A stretch of 64,000 nucleotides of DNA from Methanosarcina sp. DH2 (GTDB lineage: Archaea; Halobacteriota; Methanosarcinia; Methanosarcinales; Methanosarcinaceae), in assembly GCF_020804225.1 (NCBI RefSeq), contig NZ_WJBI01000004.1, positions 145,646 through 209,645 on the forward strand, given 5' to 3'. How positions within the stretch are numbered: position 1 is the first letter of the stretch; each line of letters starts with the position of its first letter. Below, piece after piece: positions 19,489-26,786 of this stretch. A program made the translations under genes and the position numbers. The notes under the pieces were generated by a model, which did not search any database, was not told the origin of the DNA, and worked only from the letters and a program-made list of their open reading frames with translations.

Positions 19489-19540
19489 ATATGCAAAAAA
19501 CATATGTAAAAAATATATGTAAAAAGCATATGTAAAAAAT
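19489..19540. repeat. 13-nt tandem array upstream of hpt
   Basis: Four copies of atatgtaaaaaat-type units with small changes, in the 418-bp space between hpt and the FmdE-like gene. Both genes are on the minus strand, and the array is nearer to the FmdE-like stop. The rest of this space shows only the AT-rich hpt upstream region. Confidence 0.85.
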
Positions 19541-19647
19541 TGCTAAAAATAAAAAAGAACCCAGAGTAAAAAAGAAAATGGGTGAAAAAAACCCGTCAAA
19601 TGCCTTCAATCGCCAGTACCGGGCATTCTGCCCTGTTCTAGACTTAT

Positions 19648-21756
19648 TCATATAGTTATTGATTCCAGGGATTCCATATTCTGGGTGCTGACATTTCTCT
19701 CCTGATTGAGCAGTCCAAGGACTACATAGGGATTTGCATCTGCCTGTTTCATTTCGCTAAGGGTATCCCCATCAATGTCGATGACTGTGACTTCCGTAAC
19801 AAGGCCCTCCCAGTTTTCTTGATCCATAAGCCAGAGGTCCTTCAGATATTTTGAAACCCATGAAGGGTCATCTTCTTTTGCCCCGCAATTCGCACTCACT
19901 ACATCAGAGTTATATCCCAATACAACTGCTTTCAGAGTTCCTGCACTTTTATCCCTGACAACGAAAATTCCAGCAAGGTTACTATCAATTGCTTCCAGTT
20001 CTTCGTCTGTCAGTTCAGAGATAAAAATCCCTCCTTTTCCAGGGCTGGCATCCCAGCGCTTTAAGAAAACATCATCCTTACACCATTGAGGGGTGGAGAA
20101 AACCGTATAACTTACCCCTTCCTCAAGCGGGTAATTATCTTCCAGCCAGTTTGCAAGCACAAAGCCGCTGGAAACTCCTGGACAGAAATGGTTGTGTATT
20201 TCCAGGCACTGCATGAGTTCATAATCGAGATTTTCTGTAGCCCAGGCATTGGAGATTGTAAGGATGGCAAATTCGCGCCCGTTAAAAACCGTAGAATTCA
20301 CTTTTTCACTCCAGGCTGCTATAGACTCCTGGCTTCCGGAAAGTGTATCAAAGTCTATATTTTCTGTGACCTGATAGCTGATCTCATCCTCGTCTCCGTA
20401 TGAAACCTCGATATAGGTACAGTTCCCGCTTGATTTGTCAAAGAAAGCAAACCAGAGAGGAGCATTTCTTGAGTTCTGGACTATAAGGAGGTTCTTTGTA
20501 TACTGCAACTCCCTTCCATAAAACTCCGAATAGAAGTCATTTAAAAAGAAATCGGACTCTGCAGGAGAGCCGATATCAGTCATTATAAAAGTGTCTTCAG
20601 GTCTAAGAACTCCCAGTTCTGCTTCGGCTGCGGAAAAGACCTGATCCATCAGTTCCTTATCATTAACTGGAGGATTAACGTTTCCCGTTGAGTTGAGAAG
20701 CCCGAGAACTTCATAGGGATTGACCCCTGCCCGTTTCATTTCTCTCAGGGAATCCTTATCAATGTCAATAACTGCGATTTCTGTAACAAGGCCTTCTTCA
20801 TCCCAGTTTTCCCTGTCCATGAGCCAGAGATCCTGCAGGTATTTTGAGACCCAATCAGGATCGCCTTCCTTTGCCCCGCATTTAGCACGCGTGACATTAA
20901 AGTCAAACCCAAGTACTACTGCCTTCATTGTTCCGGCATTCTTATCCGTAACCACAAAGATTCCGGCAGGAGAGTTCCCGATTGCTTCTATTTCCTCGTC
21001 TGCCAGCGCAGAGACAAAGATTCCCCCTTTTCCGGGAGTTGCATCCCAGCGCTTAACGAAGACATCTTCTTTGCACCAGTTGGGGCAGGAGAAAATAGTG
21101 TAACTTACCCCTTCCTCAAGCGGGTAATTATCTTCCAGCCAGTTTGCAAGCACAAAGCCGCTGGAAACCCCCGGACAGAAGTGATTGTGTAGTTCCAGGC
21201 ACTGCGTCAGTTCATAATCAAGATTTCCGGTAGCCCAGCCGTTGGAAATCGTAAGAATCGCAAACTCACGCCCATCAAAAACCGTTGAGTTCACTTTATC
21301 ATTCCAGGCTGCTATGGACTTCTTATTTTTTGAAAGTTCATCAAAGTCTATATTTTCTGTGACCTGATAGCTGATCTCATTCTCATCTCCATATGAAACC
21401 TCGACAAAAGTGCAATTCCCGCTGGATTTGTTAAAGAAAGCAAACCATAGAGGGGCGTTCCTTGCGTTCTGGACTACAAGCAGGTTCTGTGTATACAGTA
21501 ACTCCCGTCCATAAAACTCCGAATAGAAATCGTCCAGAAAAACATAAGACTCTGCAGGAGAACCGATGTCGGTAATTATAAGGGTGTCTTCAGGTCCGAT
21601 AACCCCCAGATCTGTTTCGGCTGCGGCAAAGACCTGGGCCATTAACCCCTCGTTATTAACTTCAGCTGCCATCCCCGGAATAGAGCCGAGGGAAAAAATA
21701 AGTATTGTCAGAAAGACAAAATCCGTGATTTTTGTCTTGATTTTCTTGTTAGTCAT
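19648..21756 (-). CDS. Exported protein with two tandem FmdE-like domains
   Basis: A 702-residue exported protein. Residues 1-31 form a signal peptide (basic start, FLTILIFSLGSIPGMAAEV). The mature chain is two copies of a 331-residue unit. Each contains the FmdE-family signature CLELHNHFCPG or CLEIHNHFCPG (about 190-196 and 521-527), which in this family supports metal binding, and a tryptophan-cysteine segment (CPNWCKED, TPQWCKDD). FmdE is known as a subunit or associate of formylmethanofuran dehydrogenase, but here the protein is outside the membrane, so that role is unlikely. Start: ATG at 21756 with GGAG eight bases upstream. Function unknown; extracytoplasmic metal or heme handling is possible. 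Confidence 0.82.
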   Translation of the reverse strand: MTNKKIKTKITDFVFLTILIFSLGSIPGMAAEVNNEGLMAQVFAAAETDLGVIGPEDTLIITDIGSPAESYVFLDDFYSEFYGRELLYTQNLLVVQNARNAPLWFAFFNKSSGNCTFVEVSYGDENEISYQVTENIDFDELSKNKKSIAAWNDKVNSTVFDGREFAILTISNGWATGNLDYELTQCLELHNHFCPGVSSGFVLANWLEDNYPLEEGVSYTIFSCPNWCKEDVFVKRWDATPGKGGIFVSALADEEIEAIGNSPAGIFVVTDKNAGTMKAVVLGFDFNVTRAKCGAKEGDPDWVSKYLQDLWLMDRENWDEEGLVTEIAVIDIDKDSLREMKRAGVNPYEVLGLLNSTGNVNPPVNDKELMDQVFSAAEAELGVLRPEDTFIMTDIGSPAESDFFLNDFYSEFYGRELQYTKNLLIVQNSRNAPLWFAFFDKSSGNCTYIEVSYGDEDEISYQVTENIDFDTLSGSQESIAAWSEKVNSTVFNGREFAILTISNAWATENLDYELMQCLEIHNHFCPGVSSGFVLANWLEDNYPLEEGVSYTVFSTPQWCKDDVFLKRWDASPGKGGIFISELTDEELEAIDSNLAGIFVVRDKSAGTLKAVVLGYNSDVVSANCGAKEDDPSWVSKYLKDLWLMDQENWEGLVTEVTVIDIDGDTLSEMKQADANPYVVLGLLNQERNVSTQNMESLESITI
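20108..21168 (-). repeat. Internal 993-bp duplication in the FmdE-like gene
   Basis: The two halves of the gene are repeats with a 993-base offset (331 codons). One stretch of 68 bases is identical at 20108-20175 and 21101-21168. Flanking parts differ at many third positions. Such an island of identity suggests gene conversion or a recent event on top of an older duplication. Confidence 0.85.
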
Positions 21757-22191
21757 TACACTTTCTCCGATAATGCTTTTTCCTCTACTGTCCACAAATT
21801 ATTTATTTAATCTGACAAAATACAGTATTAGTCAGAGAGCAGTAGTAATAGTTAAGATAAAATTCCAATTTTATGTTTTTTAGTGTTACAAAAGATGAAA
21901 AAAATAATACATAAAACTTTCGAATTTTGTTAACGTTGAAGACACATCAATAGAAAAAAAGAGACGGAAAAGGAAGTTTACGGGAAAGAAAGGGAAGGAA
22001 AAAGGGGAAAGAAAAGTAGAAGGAAAAAAGATAAAGAAAAAAACAAAGAAAAAAGGTAAAGAAAAGAGAAAAAGGAAGTAAAGGAAGTTAAAAAAGAAAA
22101 ATGTAAAGGAAGTTAAAAAAGAAGTAAAGGAAGTTAAAAAAGAAAAATGTAAAGAAAAAAGGAATAGAGAAAAGAAAGTTAAAAAAGAAAA
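21757..22191. other. Purine-rich intergenic tract
   Basis: From about 21945 to 22190 the plus strand is almost all A and G, with repeats of a gtaaaggaagttaaaaaagaa unit near 22078-22160. Both flanking genes are on the minus strand, so the cofD mRNA 3' end would be a long U/C-rich stretch, which suits archaeal transcription termination. The part at 21757-21940 is the FmdE-like gene promoter region. No gene is seen. Confidence 0.6.
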
Positions 22192-23121
22192 TTAAGGACA
22201 GACAATAGTGTCGAAAAGCCCTACTATTATCTCTGCCAGTTCTTTGCTCTTATCGGTAGAGGTCATGAGGGTATCGGCGCGGGTAGCATGACATCCGAGC
22301 CTTTCAAACGCGAATTCGTCTGCCTGGTCTCTTTCATCGAAAACAAAGACATCAAGGAAGTCCTGATAATATTCCGCAACTCCCATAGAAGAGACCTCGA
22401 GCCCGCATGCCTGCATCAGTTTTCCGGCAGGCCCGCTGACAGGAGCGTTTCCTATAATCGGGCTGACTGCAACAACTTTTTTCTGCATCAGCAGTTCCCT
22501 CATTCCAGGCAGGGAAATAATAGGTCCTATGCTGGTTATTGGGTTGCTCGGACCTATGAGGACTCTATCATCCTTCTCAAGGGCTTCCAGAACCTTTTTA
22601 GCAATGGAAGCTTCGGAAACTCCCCTTATATCAACTCCAAGCACATCGGGCTCTCCATGATTTCCGATCCAGAAATCCTGAAAATGCATAACCCCTTTCA
22701 GGGTCTCTATATAGGTGGAAACAGGGTCATCGGACATGGGTAAAATGTTCGCATCGATCCCGAAAAGAGATGTAAGTTTCACTGTTGCATCCGTGAGGGA
22801 TGCCCCGTTCCTGATAAGGTTCGAGCGGATAATATGGGTTGCCCTGTCCCTGTCCCCGAGCTTCATATTTTCTTCGACCCCAAGTTCCTGCATGCGCTCA
22901 TAAGTCCTGAAGGTGTCGTTTTCTATGCCCCACCACTTCTTCCGGTCAATCTGGTCTGAGAAGAGATAGAGAACTGTGTCAAGGTCTGGAGTGATCAGGT
23001 TCCCAGAAACCCACAGGTCTTCGGCAGTGTTTACAACAATGGTCAGTTCCTCCGGTGGGAGGATTTCCTTGAGCCCGTCAAGGAGTTTGGGAGTTCCGGT
23101 GCCGCCTGAGAATATAATCAT
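22192..23121 (-). CDS. cofD: LPPG:FO 2-phospho-L-lactate transferase
   Basis: A 309-residue enzyme of coenzyme F420 synthesis that joins the phospholactyl group to the deazaflavin FO, giving F420-0. The N-terminal nucleotide-binding loop FSGGTGTPKLLDGL, NTAEDLWVSGNLITPDLDTVLY, and IGPSNPITSIGPI are strongly conserved in CofD. Length is typical. AAGGTATTATC precedes the ATG. It diverges from the HD-domain gene at 23244. Confidence 0.96.
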   Translation of the reverse strand: MIIFSGGTGTPKLLDGLKEILPPEELTIVVNTAEDLWVSGNLITPDLDTVLYLFSDQIDRKKWWGIENDTFRTYERMQELGVEENMKLGDRDRATHIIRSNLIRNGASLTDATVKLTSLFGIDANILPMSDDPVSTYIETLKGVMHFQDFWIGNHGEPDVLGVDIRGVSEASIAKKVLEALEKDDRVLIGPSNPITSIGPIISLPGMRELLMQKKVVAVSPIIGNAPVSGPAGKLMQACGLEVSSMGVAEYYQDFLDVFVFDERDQADEFAFERLGCHATRADTLMTSTDKSKELAEIIVGLFDTIVCP

Positions 23122-23210
23122 GATAATACCTTTTCCCGAGTTTTATTCAGCCTTCGGGTAGCAGCTGATCTGCAACTAGTATTAAATTAATAGCATCAAA
23201 GTAATAGATA

Positions 23211-23224
23211 CAGCAATATATAAT
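23211..23224 (+). promoter_or_regulatory. TATA box of the HD-domain gene
   Basis: CAATATATAATG is centred about 26 bases before the ATG at 23244, the expected distance from TATA box to transcription start. No Shine-Dalgarno site is present. The mRNA is therefore probably leaderless. Confidence 0.55.
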
Positions 23225-23243
23225 GAAATCTGTCTAAAGAATA

Positions 23244-24461
23244 ATGAAAGTGGTCCTTGATCCCGTACACGGTTACATCGAAATGGATGAAATCGTCCAG
23301 GAACTTCTGGCTACCCCCCAGATGCAGCGCCTCAGAAGAGTCAGGCAGCTTGGCTTTTCAAACCTTGTATATCCGGGAGCAAACCATACCCGTTTTGAAC
23401 ACTCTCTCGGAGCCATGCACCTTGCCTCCATGCTGATGAAAAACCTCGACTCGATTGAAGAGGATAAAAAAAAGGAGATAAGAGCTGCCTCACTTTTGCA
23501 TGATGTAGGACATGGGCCTTTTTCTCACGTAACCGAAAACGTTATCGATAAATATACCCGGCGCAGGCATGACGATGTAAAGGAAATTGTAGGGAAAGGG
23601 GAAATAAAAGAAGTACTGAAAAAACACGGGATTTCCCCCGGAGACCTTGCAAAACATGTCAAAGGTGAGACTTCTTTGGGACAGATCCTCAGCAGTGAGA
23701 TCGATGTGGACAGGATGGATTACCTTGTGCGGGACGCTCATTACACAGGTGTTGCTTTTGGGGTTGTGGACTATAACCGCCTGATCAACCAGATGCGTTT
23801 TCATGAAGACAGGCTCGTTGTCGACTACGGGGGATTGAAAGCTGCCGAATCTCTTCTGGTCTCCAGATTCTGGATGAATACCTCGGTTTACTATCATCAC
23901 GTGACCAGGATCTCGGAAGCAATGTGCTCAAAAGCCGTAGAGTATATGATTGAAAACGGGGAACTTGATCCGTCCAGGCTCAGACAGATGGATGACACGG
24001 ACCTGATAGCAGCCATGCGAAACGCAAGCGGATATGCTGGAGAACTTGCCAGGAGACTGGATGCGCGCAGACTCTATAAGCGGGCGCTCTATACAGGGCT
24101 TGAGGATGCAGGAAAAGGTGTGCTCAAGTACCGTGATAAAATTGAGAGGGCAGAGAAAGAGATTGCAGAACTGGCAGGAGTTGACCCACAATGCGTACTT
24201 GTGGATATTCCAAAGACTCCCGAAATGCTTGAAATGAAAGCAATGATAAAAACAAATCACAGGATGATCCCTCTGAACGAAGCCTCGCATTTCGTGTCCA
24301 TCCTGCAGGAAGCCCACATGGATAACTGGAGGATGGGAGTCTACTGCCCGAAGGAACACTGCGAAGCCGTGGAAAAAGCTGCAAAGGAATATTTTAACGT
24401 AAAAAAAGCCACAAAACAATTTAAGCTGAGCGATCTGGAAAAAACTAAAATGCAGGGGTAA
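23244..24461 (+). CDS. HD-domain phosphohydrolase (SAMHD1/dGTPase-like)
   Basis: A 405-residue HD-superfamily hydrolase of the COG1078 type. Metal ligands are seen as His53 (TRFEHSLG), His86 and Asp87 (LLHDVGHGPFSH) and the later aspartate in EIDVDRMDYL. Family members hydrolyse dNTPs or other nucleotides, so a role in nucleotide pools is likely, but the substrate is not readable. It heads a likely operon with the LpdD-like gene (35-bp gap) and ubiX. Confidence 0.87.
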   Translation: MKVVLDPVHGYIEMDEIVQELLATPQMQRLRRVRQLGFSNLVYPGANHTRFEHSLGAMHLASMLMKNLDSIEEDKKKEIRAASLLHDVGHGPFSHVTENVIDKYTRRRHDDVKEIVGKGEIKEVLKKHGISPGDLAKHVKGETSLGQILSSEIDVDRMDYLVRDAHYTGVAFGVVDYNRLINQMRFHEDRLVVDYGGLKAAESLLVSRFWMNTSVYYHHVTRISEAMCSKAVEYMIENGELDPSRLRQMDDTDLIAAMRNASGYAGELARRLDARRLYKRALYTGLEDAGKGVLKYRDKIERAEKEIAELAGVDPQCVLVDIPKTPEMLEMKAMIKTNHRMIPLNEASHFVSILQEAHMDNWRMGVYCPKEHCEAVEKAAKEYFNVKKATKQFKLSDLEKTKMQG

Positions 24462-24496
24462 GGGAAACTAAAGTACAGGAGTAAGGAGTAAGTATT

Positions 24497-24874
24497 TTGT
24501 TTAAAATCACAAGGAAAGTCAGCAGAGTCGAAATCACACTCGAAGTTAAAAAGCTCGGGGAAGACTACCTGCTGACCCTTACCGGCGGGAAGGAGCATGC
24601 AGGTGCAATTTCGGTCGGGCTTTTTGATGAAAACAGCAGGAGGGCCAGTTCTTCTGTGCTCACGCTGCCAGGACATAGGGAAGAACAGCTTGCTCTGGAC
24701 AGTGCAAGGCGAGTAAGTAAGGCAACAGAAAAAACATCGGTAGTTGTTGTCGGAATCCATGTAGATAATATTAATCCCGAAGGGATAAGGGAAATAGTCT
24801 CAGCCGCAGAGGAAATGGTTGGAAACTTCATTGCCTCTTGTGAAAAAAATGATATGACAGCAAGGAGAAGCTAA
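24497..24874 (+). CDS. LpdD-like putative prenylated-flavin chaperone
   Basis: A 125-residue protein that resembles the small LpdD-like family associated with UbiX/UbiD systems. A glycine-rich GGKEHAGAISVGLFD segment and VVVVGIHVDNINPEGI fit that family. The gene lies two bases before ubiX, which makes the prenyl-FMN link stronger than the sequence alone. The start codon is TTG at 24497, supported by GGAG eight bases upstream at the expected spacing; no ATG is available before the conserved strands. Confidence 0.6.
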   Translation: MFKITRKVSRVEITLEVKKLGEDYLLTLTGGKEHAGAISVGLFDENSRRASSSVLTLPGHREEQLALDSARRVSKATEKTSVVVVGIHVDNINPEGIREIVSAAEEMVGNFIASCEKNDMTARRS

Positions 24875-24876
24875 TA

Positions 24877-25428
24877 ATGGAAATAACTGTAGGTATCAGC
24901 GGAGCTTCAGGGGTACAGTATGGGATCCGCCTTCTTGAAGTGCTGGCGCAAAAAGGGATTAAGACCCATCTTGTGTTGACCGAAGCTGCAAAACAGATAA
25001 TCGAGATCGAAACTGATTACTTACCCATTGAAGTGGAAAGACTTGCAACCTGGAATTATTCCCAGAAAGACTTTTCAGCACCCATAGCCAGCGGCTCTTA
25101 CAAAACTGCAGGAATGGTCATTGCTCCATGCAGTATGAAGACTCTCGGGGCAGTTGCAAACGGGATATCTGACACCCTGATAACACGGGCTGCAGACGTC
25201 TGCCTGAAAGAAGAGAGAAAACTTATCCTCATGACAAGGGAAACTCCCCTGAACCTTATCCACCTTGAGAACATGCTGAAGGCTAAACGGGCAGGCGCAA
25301 GTATCCTCCCGGCGTGTCCGGGCTTCTATTCCCGACCGAAAACCCTGGAAGAACTCATAGACACCATGGCTGGCAGGGCGCTTGACCTTTTAGGAATTGA
25401 AAATGACATTTACCAGCGCTGGGAGTGA
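24877..25428 (+). CDS. ubiX: Flavin prenyltransferase UbiX
   Basis: A 183-residue enzyme that prenylates reduced FMN to make the cofactor of UbiD-type decarboxylases. GISGASGVQYGIRLLE binds FMN phosphate, and APCSMKTLGAVANGISD and MTRETPLNLIHLENM are signature blocks. UbiX supports decarboxylation in quinone or, in archaea, other pathways. In this window no ubiD is seen, so the user enzyme is elsewhere. It is the last gene of the HD-lpdD-like-ubiX group. Confidence 0.95.
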   Translation: MEITVGISGASGVQYGIRLLEVLAQKGIKTHLVLTEAAKQIIEIETDYLPIEVERLATWNYSQKDFSAPIASGSYKTAGMVIAPCSMKTLGAVANGISDTLITRAADVCLKEERKLILMTRETPLNLIHLENMLKAKRAGASILPACPGFYSRPKTLEELIDTMAGRALDLLGIENDIYQRWE

Positions 25429-25562
25429 GAAAAAGGGCTGAGGATCAGGGGGAAACCCCGGCACAAACCCGGGAAGTTAAGTAAGTAAATCAAGAATCGA
25501 AGTAGGTAAAGCTGGAAGTTTTAATCCGTAAGTTCAGAGTACAGGCGCATGTTCTAACGAAA

Positions 25563-25573
25563 GCTATATAAAG
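25563..25573 (+). promoter_or_regulatory. TATA box of tRNA-Pro
   Basis: GCTATATAAAG lies about 35 bases before the mature tRNA 5' end at 25604. It fits an archaeal box A for a short 5' leader. Confidence 0.65.
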
Positions 25574-25603
25574 GATAATCTCCTTTGAGAGGAGGTACCC
25601 TTT

Positions 25604-25678
25604 GGGATAGTAGGGTAGCTTGGTCCATCCTCGAGCGTTTGGGACGCTTGGACCGCGGTTCAAATCCGCGCTATCCCA
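25604..25678 (+). tRNA. tRNA-Pro (anticodon TGG)
   Basis: Acceptor stem GGGATAG pairs with CTATCCC, and the discriminator A is at 25678. Anticodon stem GAGCG/CGCTT encloses TTTGGGA, giving anticodon TGG, which reads proline CCA. The T arm is GCGG-TTCAAAT-CCGC. CCA is not encoded, and there is no intron. Confidence 0.94.
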
Positions 25679-25890
25679 TTCTTTATCATCTTTTTTGTAA
25701 ACCCTGCACCGAAAATAACTGAATAATACTTTTTACTATTGTTTAATAGTTTTTATGGTTTAGTTAACGGTTTTTACGGTTGCTTAACAGTTTTTTATTA
25801 CTTCAATTTATAGAATAGAAGATATTAATTCAAATAATTACAATTAAAAAATAATAATTCTTGTGTAATATCTTTATAAATGAAGGATAA

Positions 25891-26037
25891 TTTTAATACA
25901 GAAAACACGCTATCTTATTTTAAGCGTGAGTGAATAACTCCGCATAACTGACTGATTTAGAATCATTTTAATACAGAAACTGATTACTTATTTTAGGTGT
26001 GAATAAGTACTCCCTGGAACTCACCATTTAAAATTAT
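25891..26037 (+). repeat. Imperfect direct repeat upstream of an unknown gene
   Basis: Two related blocks, each beginning attttaatacagaaa (about 25891 and 25966) and continuing with cttatttta and a gtgaataa-like part, lie in the 394-bp region between tRNA-Pro and the gene at 26073. They sit directly before that gene and could be a duplicated promoter or operator. Nothing else is recognised in the region. Confidence 0.6.
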
Positions 26038-26072
26038 ACTACGTGAGCCATTTTATGTAGGGGTAAAATATC

Positions 26073-26501
26073 ATGAAACAGACTCTTGAAACATTAAAAG
26101 AAAAGATAGCTGAAAATACCCTGACATCCGACGACATCTTTGCATTTACGGATAGGCTGAAAGAAAGTATGCGGGAAGGAGCCCCGATCGTCAGGAACGT
26201 CTCACCTGCAAACATCACCCTGCTCGAGATATACGCTTTTGCCCTGCGGAAGATGGAGATGACAGAAGAGGATAAGGGAAGCGAACTGCGGGCTGGAGAC
26301 TGGAGAGACAGTATCGATGACTTCAGCCAGCTTAAATATTTTGTAGATGAACTGCAGCAAAGCGAGCTTGTCAACCATGTTGCCTGGAACGTTCATGCAA
26401 ATGTGATTTATGATATCCCTGATCCCGGTGCATATAAGAGATATGTGTACTGGAAGATGAAGTCGGTCCTCGATAACATGCAACTTTTTGAGCAGCTTTG
26501 A
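26073..26501 (+). CDS. Unknown conserved-looking helical protein
   Basis: I do not recognise this 142-residue protein. It is soluble and probably mostly helical and acidic, with no signal peptide and no cysteine. The middle (ANITLLEIYAFALRKMEMTEED) and the aromatic end (YKRYVYWKMKSVLDNMQLF) look like a folded domain. AGGGGT lies nine bases before the ATG. It faces the herA-like gene, which converges on it. A repeated upstream block suggests regulated expression. No function is offered. Confidence 0.6.
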   Translation: MKQTLETLKEKIAENTLTSDDIFAFTDRLKESMREGAPIVRNVSPANITLLEIYAFALRKMEMTEEDKGSELRAGDWRDSIDDFSQLKYFVDELQQSELVNHVAWNVHANVIYDIPDPGAYKRYVYWKMKSVLDNMQLFEQL

Positions 26502-26672
26502 GCTGAAAAAGCGAAGGGACGAAATCCAATAAAAGAATAAAAAGAAGGAAGAATAAGCACAAAAGAAGAGGCATATGCCTGCGCTTTATCAGACAGGCAT
26601 GTGCTGAGAAATTTTTCCTTAAAAAACAGAATCCGGATCACGATTCGGATTGGGTCTCGTGCTTGTTTCACT

Positions 26673-26732
26673 ATTTCAGTTTTTATTTCAGTTTTTATTT
26701 CAGTTTTTATTTCTATTTTTATTTCTATTTTT
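26673..26732. repeat. 12-nt T-rich tandem array between converging genes
   Basis: Five 12-base units (atttcagttttt three times, then atttctattttt twice) lie in the 285-bp space downstream of the unknown gene and of the herA-like gene. For the plus-strand transcript this is a long U-rich run, so it may act as a terminator. Confidence 0.85.
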
Positions 26733-26786
26733 ATTTCTTATTCATTATTTTCTTTACTTATTCTCCTGCTTTTTGTTTCATATTTT

